Shown here: in pieces, positions 34,853 through 43,563 of the stretch
Numbering within the stretch: position 1 is the stretch's first letter
How the letters are laid out: every line of letters begins with the position of its first letter
Assembly (NCBI RefSeq): GCF_003663945.1
Contig: NZ_RCCH01000002.1
Span: 374,612 to 438,611 of the forward strand
Source of the DNA: Lacinutrix venerupis
GTDB lineage: Bacteria > Bacteroidota > Bacteroidia > Flavobacteriales > Flavobacteriaceae
DNA: 64,000 nt
Direction: 5' to 3'
Notes under the pieces: model-generated
Told to the model about the DNA's origin: nothing
The model's database searches: none
What the model saw: the letters and a program-made list of their open reading frames with translations, nothing else
Position numbers and translations under genes: made by a program

Positions 34853-35617
34853 ATGTCTCACACACTTATTTCTGAAGGAAAATTTAAATATATTGAAGCT
34901 GGAGAAGGCACACCAATAATTGTTCTACATGGACTTATGGGTGGCTTAAGCAATTTTGATGCAGTAATTAATCACTTTAGCAAAGAAGGCTACAAAGTAA
35001 TTATCCCACAATTACCTGTATATACAATGCCACTTATAAAAACCAATGTAAAGGCTTTTTCTAAGTATTTAGGCGAATTTATAGAATTTAAAAATTTTGA
35101 TCAGGTAATTTTATTAGGAAATTCTCTTGGTGGCCATATTGGATTATATTACACAAAATTAAATGCCGAGAAGGTAAAAGCATTAATTATCACAGGAAGC
35201 TCTGGTTTATACGAAAGTGCAATGGGAGGAAGCTACCCAAAACGAAGTGATTATGAAGTTATCAAGAAAAAGGCACAAGACGTTTTTTATGATCCTGCGA
35301 TTGCCACTAAAGAAATTGTAGACGAAGTTTACGAAACAGTAAACGACCGAATTAAACTTATAAAAACATTAACTATTGCCAAAAGTGCTATTAGACATAA
35401 CATGGCAAAAGACTTACCTAAAATGAATACACCTACATGTATCATTTGGGGAAAAAATGATGCAGTAACTCCTCCAGAAGTTGCAAATGAGTTTAACGAA
35501 TTACTTCCAGACTCTGATTTGTTTTGGATTGACAAATGTGGCCATGCAGCTATGATGGAGCACCCAATTCTGTTTAATAAAATTCTTGAAGACTGGTTGA
35601 AAAAACGTGGTTTTTAA
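34853..35617 (+). CDS. Alpha/beta-fold hydrolase
   Basis: The 254-residue cytosolic protein has the complete catalytic triad of the fold. The nucleophile Ser lies in GNSLGG (about 88-93), the acid in WGKNDAVTPP, and His in CGHAAMMEHP near the C terminus. The oxyanion-hole segment is VLHGLMGG. Such proteins hydrolyse esters, C-C bonds or other substrates, and the sequence does not reveal which. It is divergent from the dcw cluster and is followed by engB, which has its own promoter. Confidence 0.85.
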   Translation: MSHTLISEGKFKYIEAGEGTPIIVLHGLMGGLSNFDAVINHFSKEGYKVIIPQLPVYTMPLIKTNVKAFSKYLGEFIEFKNFDQVILLGNSLGGHIGLYYTKLNAEKVKALIITGSSGLYESAMGGSYPKRSDYEVIKKKAQDVFYDPAIATKEIVDEVYETVNDRIKLIKTLTIAKSAIRHNMAKDLPKMNTPTCIIWGKNDAVTPPEVANEFNELLPDSDLFWIDKCGHAAMMEHPILFNKILEDWLKKRGF

Positions 35618-35658
35618 AAACCTACAAGAGAACAACATAGAGAATAGACCTTTTGCAC

Positions 35659-35689
35659 TTGGTCACTTATTCTTATGTGCTTACTTTTG
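35659..35689 (+). promoter_or_regulatory. Promoter of engB
   Basis: TTG (35659-35661) is followed after 20 nt by TACTTTTG (35682-35689), a full match to the flavobacterial consensus. Confidence 0.65.
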
Positions 35690-35714
35690 TGTTTTACAAT
35701 TAATTAAAAGAAAT

Positions 35715-35732
35715 TTCCGTTTTAACGGAAAC
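35715..35732 (+). promoter_or_regulatory. Leader hairpin upstream of engB
   Basis: TTTCCGTT pairs perfectly with AACGGAAA and the structure ends 11 nt before the engB ATG. It lacks a T run and lies downstream of the promoter, so it would be in the mRNA leader close to the ribosome-binding region. Confidence 0.45.
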
Positions 35733-35743
35733 GTGTTATAGAG

Positions 35744-36352
35744 ATGAAAATAAAATCTGCTGAGTTTGTAGTAAGTAATTCTGATGTTACAAAATGCCCA
35801 AAAGACATGCTACCAGAATATGCCTTTATTGGTAGAAGTAATGTTGGAAAATCCTCACTTATAAACATGCTTACCAGCAGAAAGAGTCTTGCGAAAACTT
35901 CTGGAAGACCAGGTAAAACTCAACTTATTAACCATTTTATTATTAATAAAGAATGGTATTTAGTAGATTTACCGGGTTACGGTTATGCACGAGTTTCTAA
36001 AAGCACGAAAAAAGTATTTCAAAAATTTATTACTAAATATTTTGAACAACGCGAGCAACTTATCTGCGCGTTTGTTTTGGTAGATATTAGACACAAACCA
36101 CAACCTATAGACTTAGAGTTTATGCAATATCTAGGAGAAAGAGGTATTCCTTTTTGTATTATTTTTACTAAAGCAGATAAATTAAAACCTAACGCTATAG
36201 ACAACCATGTTGATGATTACAGACATATCATGCTAGAAACCTGGGAAGAAATGCCTAAACATTTTATTACTTCTAGCTCTAAAAGTATTGGAAAAGAAGA
36301 AGTTCTTGAATTTATTGACGAACTAAATTCCGGAATGGCAGAAAATGCTTAG
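35744..36352 (+). CDS. engB: Ribosome biogenesis GTP-binding protein EngB (YihA/YsxC)
   Basis: EngB is an essential TRAFAC GTPase needed for 50S subunit assembly. The 202-residue protein has the G1 P-loop GRSNVGKSSLIN, the G2 Thr region GKTQLINH, G3 DLPGYGYA, G4 TKADKL and the G5-like TSSSKSIG. Length is normal. It is the first gene of a probable three-gene plus-strand run with a secreted protein of unknown function and an RluA-type enzyme. Confidence 0.95.
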   Translation: MKIKSAEFVVSNSDVTKCPKDMLPEYAFIGRSNVGKSSLINMLTSRKSLAKTSGRPGKTQLINHFIINKEWYLVDLPGYGYARVSKSTKKVFQKFITKYFEQREQLICAFVLVDIRHKPQPIDLEFMQYLGERGIPFCIIFTKADKLKPNAIDNHVDDYRHIMLETWEEMPKHFITSSSKSIGKEEVLEFIDELNSGMAENA

Positions 36353-36366
36353 CCTAAATTAGAAAA

Positions 36367-37029
36367 ATGAAAACTTTTGTTATAGTTACGCTTGTATTAT
36401 TTTTTACTGGCTTAGCACAAAGTCAAGAAAGTTTATATATAGACGAAAAAGGAGACACTATAAATAAAAATGAATATTTAAAGAAATGGAGAAATAACGA
36501 TTTACTCCTTAGCACATGGTCTCATATAGATAAAAATGGTAAGACATATTATACTTTAAAAAAAGATTTATACTTAAAAGGTATTTTTAATTATAGTGAA
36601 ACAATAAAACAACTAAAAAAAATCACTAACAAGAATTTTAAAGATAGTACTACTATACTTATAGAATATTATTTTAAAGATGATCTTTGCACTTCCTCTT
36701 CAGTAAAAAACAAATGGGATGTTGATAGAATTACTGAGCGTAAATTTTTTACTAACCCAATAAGAGATGAGCTTAAAAATGAAGAAATTACAATGATTAC
36801 TTTATTTGAAAGTGGAATAATTATAGAGAATAAACCTAAACGAAAAAGCGAATATTATTACATAGATAAGGATAATTATTTTAGAAATAAATTTTTTAAA
36901 AACCCTACACTTTGTGGCGCTTATGCTTTGTTTAAAAAGAATGGAGAAACAGTTATTAGAAATGGTGAGTATAGACCAGATCAAATGGCTAAACATTTAA
37001 AACCAGAAATCTGGAAGCATTTTTTTTAA
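36367..37029 (+). CDS. Secreted protein of unknown function
   Basis: I do not recognise this 220-residue protein. It has a clear Sec signal peptide (MKTFVIVTLVLFFTGLAQSQ, cleavage near residue 19-20) and then a polar, Lys- and Asn-rich domain with alternating strands. It contains many aromatic residues and two cysteines (residues of about 107 and 182) that could form a disulfide. No lipobox, transmembrane helix or enzyme motif is visible. It starts 14 nt after engB and is likely on the same transcript, but engB gives no hint of function. The reading frame is intact and the codon use resembles its neighbours. Confidence 0.7.
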   Translation: MKTFVIVTLVLFFTGLAQSQESLYIDEKGDTINKNEYLKKWRNNDLLLSTWSHIDKNGKTYYTLKKDLYLKGIFNYSETIKQLKKITNKNFKDSTTILIEYYFKDDLCTSSSVKNKWDVDRITERKFFTNPIRDELKNEEITMITLFESGIIIENKPKRKSEYYYIDKDNYFRNKFFKNPTLCGAYALFKKNGETVIRNGEYRPDQMAKHLKPEIWKHFF

Positions 37030-37072
37030 CTCATTTTTTTCGGCTTAGTTCAAAATATTTGTTAAGCTACAA

Positions 37073-37939
37073 ATGAATCAAACTAAAACACACAAAGTTC
37101 CAAAGCTTACAAAACCAATTCGACTACAAGAATACGGTGTAAATATTTTTGATTCTATTCAAACAAAATCAGCATTAAAAAAAGCCTTAAAAAAAAATTA
37201 TATTACCGTAAACAATTTATTAGCATCTACTGCAACCTATATACATGGCGGAGAAACTATTTGTTTAACAATTAAAGAAAGTAATAAACATAAAACCAAA
37301 CTTGTTTTAAAATTAGACGTTTTATACGAAGATGATTATTTAGCAATAATTCGCAAACCTGCAGGTATTCTAGTAAGTGGTAATAGTTTTAAAACAGTTA
37401 CAAATGCTTTAGAACAAAATTTAAAACCAAGTAATTTAAAAGACAGTACTTTACCTCAACCAGTTCACAGGCTAGATTACCCAACAACAGGCTTATTATT
37501 AATAGGAAAAACAAATAGTAGCATTCGCGCTTTAAATAAACTTTTTGAAAATAAAGAAATAAAAAAAACATACTACGCTATTACTATTGGCAAAATGCAG
37601 AAGTATGGTGAAATAGCATCCTTAATCGATAACAAACCTTCTCTATCACTTTATGAAGTAAAAGCAAGCGTAGACTCTAAACGCTTTAGCATTTTAAATC
37701 TTGTAAAATTAGAACCTAAAACAGGAAGAAAACACCAATTAAGAAAACATATGTTAAGCATAGGTCATCCCATTTTAGGAGACAAAAATTACGCCATAGA
37801 TAATTTAATTTTAAATGGAAAAGGCTTATATCTACATGCTTATTCTTTAAGTTTTACTCATCCTTTTACAAATAAATATATTTTTATAGAAGACAAATTA
37901 CCTAAACGTTTTAATAAAATATTTAGTAATATTATTTAA
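37073..37939 (+). CDS. RluA-family pseudouridine synthase
   Basis: This enzyme converts specific uridines of rRNA or tRNA to pseudouridine; the site cannot be predicted. The 288-residue protein has an S4-like RNA-binding segment at the N terminus (SALKKALKKNYITVNN). The catalytic domain carries VLYEDDYLAIIRKPAG, and the active-site motif is HRLDYPTTGLLL with the catalytic Asp. KTGRKHQLRKHM and GHPILGDKNY follow. All residues expected for the RluA class are present. The gene is convergent with the OppC-type permease gene across 21 nt, with no obvious terminator between them. Confidence 0.9.
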   Translation: MNQTKTHKVPKLTKPIRLQEYGVNIFDSIQTKSALKKALKKNYITVNNLLASTATYIHGGETICLTIKESNKHKTKLVLKLDVLYEDDYLAIIRKPAGILVSGNSFKTVTNALEQNLKPSNLKDSTLPQPVHRLDYPTTGLLLIGKTNSSIRALNKLFENKEIKKTYYAITIGKMQKYGEIASLIDNKPSLSLYEVKASVDSKRFSILNLVKLEPKTGRKHQLRKHMLSIGHPILGDKNYAIDNLILNGKGLYLHAYSLSFTHPFTNKYIFIEDKLPKRFNKIFSNII

Positions 37940-37960
37940 TTATCCTTTTATACAGAAAAA

Positions 37961-39052
37961 TTAATTTTTAACATCTAAAGCATCTCTAAGTGCATTACCT
38001 ATTAGCATAAAAGCCATAACTAAAAACATAATGCACAAGCCTGGAATAATAGCCAAATAAGGCTTACCTAGTATAATGTAGTTGTAATGGTCTTTTATCA
38101 TCGCTCCCCAACTTGCCATTGGCGGTTGCGCTCCAATACCTAAAAAACTCAGTCCACTTTCTATTAAAATTGCCGCAGCAAAATTTGCAGCACAAATTAC
38201 AATTACCGGAGCCATTATATTTGGTAGAATATGCTTAGTTATTATTCTAAAATTATTAAAACCTAAAGCACGAGCAGCAGTAACGTATTGCATTTGTTTT
38301 GCACTAATAATTTGTCCTCGTACTACTCTAGCCACTTCTACCCACATAGTTAAACCAACTGCGATAAAAACTTGCCAAAAACCTTTTCCTAAAGCTAATG
38401 TAATTGCAATAACCAATAACAATGTTGGTATTGACCAAGTTACATTTATAAACCACATTATAACAGCATCTATTTTACCACCAAAATATCCAGCAACACT
38501 TCCCATAAAAACTCCAATAAGCAAAGAAATAAACACAGCAACAAAGCCTATAAAAAATGAAATACGCGCTCCTACCAAGATTCTACTTAATAAATCTCGC
38601 CCATATTTATCGGTTCCTAAATAAAAGGTTTTTGTAGTTATTAAAGCTTCGGTGTCAATTGATTTATCTTTATTAACATAACTCTTTTCAACACCTTTTA
38701 AGCCATCAGAAGCATATTCTGTGTAATTTATTCGATTTCCATTTATATTATATTCCGAAATAGGGATTTCGGTTACGGTATTAATTTTTCCGAAAAAAAT
38801 CTTATCTAAAAAACCTTGCTTAGTTTTAATTTGAGATGGCAACATTAGCATATTTATAGAAAAACCAGGTGCCTTAGAGTGGATAGAGACATGCATTTGG
38901 TTGGCATGTTTAGAATTATCTGGCGCAAAAACATATGCAAACACAGAAATTACGCCAACAAATATTATAAAATAAAAACTAAAAACGCCCCAAAAATTCT
39001 TTTTGAATTTTTGGAGCGCTAATTTACTTAGTGAGTTTGTTTTAGTACTCAA
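37961..39052 (-). CDS. OppC/DppC-type ABC transporter permease (lone subunit)
   Basis: The 363-residue inner-membrane protein belongs to the peptide/nickel ABC permease family. A first membrane helix at about 20-43 is followed by a periplasmic stretch of about 115 residues, longer than usual. The permease domain runs over about 160-360 with TDKYGRDLLSRILVGARIS (noted by GRDLLSR), and the EAA loop ARALGFNNFRIITKHILPN that contacts the ATPase. No OppB, ATPase or binding-protein gene is adjacent, so partners must be elsewhere. It begins 2 nt after the end of the prc gene and is probably co-transcribed with it. Confidence 0.87.
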   Translation of the reverse strand: MSTKTNSLSKLALQKFKKNFWGVFSFYFIIFVGVISVFAYVFAPDNSKHANQMHVSIHSKAPGFSINMLMLPSQIKTKQGFLDKIFFGKINTVTEIPISEYNINGNRINYTEYASDGLKGVEKSYVNKDKSIDTEALITTKTFYLGTDKYGRDLLSRILVGARISFFIGFVAVFISLLIGVFMGSVAGYFGGKIDAVIMWFINVTWSIPTLLLVIAITLALGKGFWQVFIAVGLTMWVEVARVVRGQIISAKQMQYVTAARALGFNNFRIITKHILPNIMAPVIVICAANFAAAILIESGLSFLGIGAQPPMASWGAMIKDHYNYIILGKPYLAIIPGLCIMFLVMAFMLIGNALRDALDVKN

Positions 39053-39054
39053 TT

Positions 39055-41196
39055 TTATTCTTTTATAGCTGCTACTTTTTTAATCTCGTAGGTCATTTTT
39101 AAATCGTTAAGCACATTTAATGCTTCTTCTACGTAGACATCATGACTTAAACTTTCGTGCCATCTATCACGTTTTTCTTTTAAAACAGTATCCTTTTCAA
39201 AAAGCCTTACTTCATAAGGTAATGAGTTGAAAGTTAAATTTGTTGTATATTTAGAAATAGCATCATATTCTTTTGCCTTTTCTTCGTCTGCCTTTAATTC
39301 TGCTTTATACTTTTTATAATTTAAAGAAAATACATTTTCCTCAATTTGAGACTTTAGCCACTTAGCATTTTCCTCGATTAGCTTTAATTGTGGGTTGTTT
39401 TCCATACGTTTCTTACTATTACTTACAGTAGCATCATAATCGAAATAACTATTCCAATAATCGTATTTTACAGCATCTATTTTATCCCAAGCTAATGGAT
39501 TTTCTTGATCGCGTTCTCCAATATCGATAAAACTATAACGGTCTGGCACTACCACATCACTTTTTACACCTTCTAATTGCGTAGATCCACCATTAATTCT
39601 ATAAAATTTTTGACGTGTTATTTTAATAGCTCCTAAATCTCCATGAGAACTATTGCGTACCATTCTATTTAAATCTAATACATTTTGAACAGTTCCTTTT
39701 CCATAAGTTTGTTTACTACCAATTATAATAGCTCGTTTATAATCCTGCATGGCTGCAGCTAAAATCTCTGATGCCGATGCCGATAACTCGTTAACCATAA
39801 TTACTAATGGTCCATCCCATACAATAGATTTATCGGTATCTTCTAAAACTTCTTTAGGCTCGTTTGTTGAGCGTACTTGCACAATTGGCCCATCTTTAAT
39901 AAATAAACCTGCAATATCTACAACAGTTTTTAAAGATCCACCTCCATTATTTCTAAGGTCTAAAACTAAACCTTCTATTCCTTCTTCTTTTAATCTTTCT
40001 ATTTCTTTTTTAATATCTGATGCTGCATTACGTTCATTATAATCTGTAAAATCTATATAAAATTTTGGAAGATTAATAAGTCCAAACTTTTTATCACCTT
40101 TTAAAACTGTAGATGATTTTGCATAAGTTTCTTCTAACTCTACTATATCTCTTGTTATTGAAATATCTTCAATAGATCCATCTACTTTTTTAAGTGTTAA
40201 ATATACTTTTGTTCCTTTAGGCCCTTTAATTAATTTTATTGCATCATCAATACGCATTCCTACAATACTAACTGCAGCTTTCTCATCTTCTTGACGCACT
40301 TTTAAAATAATATCTCCAACCTCTAATTCTTGACCTCTCCAAGCCGGACCACCAGAAATCACTTCAACTATTTTAGTATAATCCATTCTTTTAGATAATC
40401 TTGCTCCAATACCTTCAAGTTTACCAGACATTTGTTGATCGAAACGATCTTTATCTGTTGGTGCAAAGTAAGATGTATGCGGATCGAACTCTTCTACAAT
40501 TGCATTTATGTACATTGAAAACCAATCTTTTCTTTCCAAATCCTCTACATAATCTGTATAATAAACATCTAAACTTTTCTTAGTTTCTTGTCTTGCTTCA
40601 ACCTCTAATTCTTTTAAAGACTTTTTAACTTTAGGTTCTCCATCAAGTGAAGCTACCGTATCTCTTTCTTGAGTTCTAATTAGCTCATCGTAATTAGAAA
40701 TAGTACTAAACTTTAATAATTGTCTCCAACGCTCTTTTAATTTTTTCTTACTTTTAACATATTCATGATTTTCGTAATCTGTATTAAAATCTTCGTCAAT
40801 ACTAAAATCGAAAGGCTTATCTAAAACTTCTTTATAATATTCTTTAGCTTCGGCCATACGCTGAATTAAACGCTCGTTTGTTATATTAAAAAAAGTAATA
40901 TCGTAAGCTCTTAACTCGTCATCAATTTGAGTTTTATATGCTTCAAACTCTTCTATATCACTTTTTAAAAAGAAACGTTTAAGAGGATCTATTTGATTTA
41001 AATAAGTATTGTAAACATCCTCCGAAAATTCATCATTAAAATCTTTAGGCTCAAAATGTAACTGCTCTAATGCCAACGTAATAATTTGTATTAAGAGCTT
41101 ATCTTTATTTGGATCGTTATCTACTTTTGCTGTAAAACTGCAAGAGCCAAAAGCTAACAAAAGTACTAACATTAATATATTATATTTCCTTTTCAT
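39055..41196 (-). CDS. prc: Carboxy-terminal processing protease Prc (Tsp)
   Basis: Prc is a periplasmic S41 protease that degrades or trims proteins from their C terminus and tunes peptidoglycan hydrolases in E. coli. Numbering is from an upstream ATG at 41217; I prefer the ATG at residue 8 because MKRKYNILMLVLLLAFGSC makes a compact lipoprotein signal with the lipidated Cys26. A Tsp N-terminal helical domain follows, then PDZ at about 265-345. The catalytic core has Ser481 in SASASE and Lys507 in TYGKGTV. The C-terminal domain completes 713 residues. Confidence 0.93.
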   Translation of the reverse strand: MKRKYNILMLVLLLAFGSCSFTAKVDNDPNKDKLLIQIITLALEQLHFEPKDFNDEFSEDVYNTYLNQIDPLKRFFLKSDIEEFEAYKTQIDDELRAYDITFFNITNERLIQRMAEAKEYYKEVLDKPFDFSIDEDFNTDYENHEYVKSKKKLKERWRQLLKFSTISNYDELIRTQERDTVASLDGEPKVKKSLKELEVEARQETKKSLDVYYTDYVEDLERKDWFSMYINAIVEEFDPHTSYFAPTDKDRFDQQMSGKLEGIGARLSKRMDYTKIVEVISGGPAWRGQELEVGDIILKVRQEDEKAAVSIVGMRIDDAIKLIKGPKGTKVYLTLKKVDGSIEDISITRDIVELEETYAKSSTVLKGDKKFGLINLPKFYIDFTDYNERNAASDIKKEIERLKEEGIEGLVLDLRNNGGGSLKTVVDIAGLFIKDGPIVQVRSTNEPKEVLEDTDKSIVWDGPLVIMVNELSASASEILAAAMQDYKRAIIIGSKQTYGKGTVQNVLDLNRMVRNSSHGDLGAIKITRQKFYRINGGSTQLEGVKSDVVVPDRYSFIDIGERDQENPLAWDKIDAVKYDYWNSYFDYDATVSNSKKRMENNPQLKLIEENAKWLKSQIEENVFSLNYKKYKAELKADEEKAKEYDAISKYTTNLTFNSLPYEVRLFEKDTVLKEKRDRWHESLSHDVYVEEALNVLNDLKMTYEIKKVAAIKE

Positions 41197-41380
41197 ATAC
41201 TTTCTATTTTTTTCCATTCTTAATTAAAGGAAAATTTTCACTAAAATAAAAGAAAAAATCGTGCCAACTATCTGTAACTGGCCTAATTTTTTGTTAAAGC
41301 ATTAAATTTAGGAAAATACTATAGAAATTATGTATTTTAGCTTGTTATTAATAAAGCTACCTCATTCCAGTAAAATACAC

Positions 41381-42157
41381 ATGAAAGACAAGCCATTAAT
41401 TTTAGTTACTAACGACGATGGTATAACAGCTCCTGGCATTCGCACCTTAATAAATGTTATGAAAACTTTGGGAGATGTTGTTGTTGTTGCACCCGACAGC
41501 CCTCAAAGCGGTATGGGTCATGCCATAACTTTAGATTCTACATTACATATTGAAAAAATTCATGTTAAAAATGGAGACTATCATGCTTATAGCTGCTCTG
41601 GAACTCCAGCCGATTGTGTTAAAATTGCTGTAAATGAAATTTTAGATAGGCGTCCAGACTTAGTAGTTTCTGGTATTAATCATGGTAGCAACTCCTCTAT
41701 AAATGTTATTTATTCTGGAACTATGAGCGCTGCAATAGAAGCTGGAATTGAAGGTATTCCTGCTATTGGTTTTTCTCTTTTAGATTATAGTTGGAATGCC
41801 GATTTTGAACCTTCAAAACCATTTATTAAAACTATTGTAAAAAATGTTTTAAAAGAAGGCTTAACAGATGGTATTGTACTTAATGTTAATATTCCTAATT
41901 TACAGCAAAAAAAAATAAAAGGTATTAAAGTTTGTAGGCAAGCAAGAGCTAATTGGAAAGAAAAGTTCGACAAAAGAAAAACTCCTCAAGGCAAAGACTA
42001 TTATTGGTTAACGGGAACATTTGTAAATTACGATAAAGGCAAAGATACAGACGAATGGGCCTTAGAAAAAGGTTACATTTCTGTTGTACCAGTGCAGTTT
42101 GATTTAACAGCACATCATGCTTTACAACAATTAAACACGTGGAATTTAAATGAATAA
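41381..42157 (+). CDS. surE: 5'/3'-nucleotidase SurE
   Basis: SurE is a metal-dependent nucleoside monophosphate phosphatase linked to stationary-phase survival. I chose the ATG at 41381, giving MKDKPLILVTNDDG and a product of 258 residues, the usual size; the open frame extends to 41330 without similarity. Motifs are VTNDDGITAPGI with the metal-binding aspartates, SPQSGMGHAIT, SCSGTPADCV and SGINHGSNSS. It heads a tight plus-strand operon and overlaps the next gene by 8 nt. Confidence 0.95.
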   Translation: MKDKPLILVTNDDGITAPGIRTLINVMKTLGDVVVVAPDSPQSGMGHAITLDSTLHIEKIHVKNGDYHAYSCSGTPADCVKIAVNEILDRRPDLVVSGINHGSNSSINVIYSGTMSAAIEAGIEGIPAIGFSLLDYSWNADFEPSKPFIKTIVKNVLKEGLTDGIVLNVNIPNLQQKKIKGIKVCRQARANWKEKFDKRKTPQGKDYYWLTGTFVNYDKGKDTDEWALEKGYISVVPVQFDLTAHHALQQLNTWNLNE

Positions 42158-42437
42158 AAAAGCTATAATTATTGGTTTTCTTATTGGGTTAATTACAACC
42201 TTTATAGGTATTTCTATTTATACCTTAATTATTGGTCTAAATTTAGGTTTATCTACCCAAGATATTACAAACAAAATATTATCAACAAGCGTTTTAGGTA
42301 AACGTGCTAGTATTGGTATATTATTAAATTTACCTGTTGTTTATTATTTTTTAAATAAGAAAAAAGAAGACACCGCAAAAGGTGTAATTATTGCTATAGT
42401 TTTAGTAGCTTTAATTTTTATACTGAATAAGTTTTAA
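42150..42437 (+). CDS. Small membrane protein of unknown function
   Basis: I do not recognise this 95-residue protein. It is hydrophobic, with probable membrane helices at about 5-30, 55-70 and 76-94, and a short Lys/Glu-rich loop (residues 70-76). It overlaps surE by 8 nt and ends 3 nt before lpxB, which strongly suggests a translated gene in the same operon. Location suggests an envelope role, but nothing in the sequence names one. Confidence 0.75.
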   Translation: MNKKAIIIGFLIGLITTFIGISIYTLIIGLNLGLSTQDITNKILSTSVLGKRASIGILLNLPVVYYFLNKKKEDTAKGVIIAIVLVALIFILNKF

Positions 42438-42440
42438 CAA

Positions 42441-43562
42441 ATGAAATTTTATATTATTTCTGGAGAAGCCTCGGGCGATTTACATGGTTCAAACCTCATG
42501 AAAGCATTACAACGTGAAGACGTTAATGCCGAATTTAGATTTTGGGGAGGAGACCTTATGGCAGCTGTTGGTGGCACTTTAGTAAAACACTATCGTGAAT
42601 TAGCCTTTATGGGTTTTGCAGAAGTAATAATGAATTTAAGAACAATTACAAAAAATCTTACCTTTTGCAAACAGGATATAGAAGCCTTTAATCCTGATGT
42701 TATTATTTATATAGATTACCCAGGATTTAATTTACGAATTGCCAAATGGGCAAAACAAAAAGGTTATAAGAATCATTACTATATCTCACCGCAAATATGG
42801 GCATGGAAAGAAGGTAGAATTAAAAGTATAAAAAGAGATGTAGACGAAATGTATGTTATTCTTCCTTTTGAAAAACAATTTTATGAAGACAAACATAACT
42901 TTCCTGTACATTTTGTTGGTCATCCATTAATTGATGCTATTGGCAATAGACACCAAGTTGATGAATCTAAATTTAGAATAGAAAATGGCTTGAGCGAAAA
43001 ACCTATAATTTCCTTATTACCAGGAAGTAGAAAACAAGAGATTAAAAAAGTACTATCTATTATGCTTAGTTTGGTAGACGATTACAAAAGTTATCAATTT
43101 GTAATTGCTGGTGCACCAGGTCAAGATTATGAATTTTACCAGCAATTTATAAAAAAATCAAATGTTCATTTTTTAAACAACAAAACATACGATTTACTTA
43201 GCGTCTCTACAGCTGCCCTAGTTACCTCTGGAACCGCAACATTGGAAACTGCATTGTTTAAAGTACCTCAGGTAGTTTGCTATAAAGGTAGCTGGTTATC
43301 TTATCAAATTGGTAAACGCGTAGTAAATTTAGACTATATTTCTTTAGTAAATTTAATTTTAAAAAAAGAAGCAGTTACAGAACTTATTCAAAACGAGTTT
43401 AATACCAAACGCTTAAAAAAAGAGTTAAATATTATACTTGACGACTACGAAAGAACCAAATTCTTTTTAGATTATTACGATTTAGAAAGAGATTTAGGCG
43501 GTAAAGGCGCGAGCAAAAACACTGCCAAATTAATTTACAAATCAATAAACGCGACCTCTTAA
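42441..43562 (+). CDS. lpxB: Lipid-A-disaccharide synthase
   Basis: LpxB condenses UDP-2,3-diacylglucosamine with lipid X to form the lipid A disaccharide at the cytosolic membrane surface. The 373-residue GT-B protein begins YIISGEASGDLHGSNLM and has IDYPGFNLRIAKWAK, the signature SPQIWAWKEGRI, LLPGSRKQEI in the donor domain and VTSGTATLETALF. All are characteristic. It lies between the small membrane protein and the NlpC/P60 gene with gaps of 3 and 1 nt. Confidence 0.97.
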   Translation: MKFYIISGEASGDLHGSNLMKALQREDVNAEFRFWGGDLMAAVGGTLVKHYRELAFMGFAEVIMNLRTITKNLTFCKQDIEAFNPDVIIYIDYPGFNLRIAKWAKQKGYKNHYYISPQIWAWKEGRIKSIKRDVDEMYVILPFEKQFYEDKHNFPVHFVGHPLIDAIGNRHQVDESKFRIENGLSEKPIISLLPGSRKQEIKKVLSIMLSLVDDYKSYQFVIAGAPGQDYEFYQQFIKKSNVHFLNNKTYDLLSVSTAALVTSGTATLETALFKVPQVVCYKGSWLSYQIGKRVVNLDYISLVNLILKKEAVTELIQNEFNTKRLKKELNIILDDYERTKFFLDYYDLERDLGGKGASKNTAKLIYKSINATS

Positions 43563-43563
43563 A

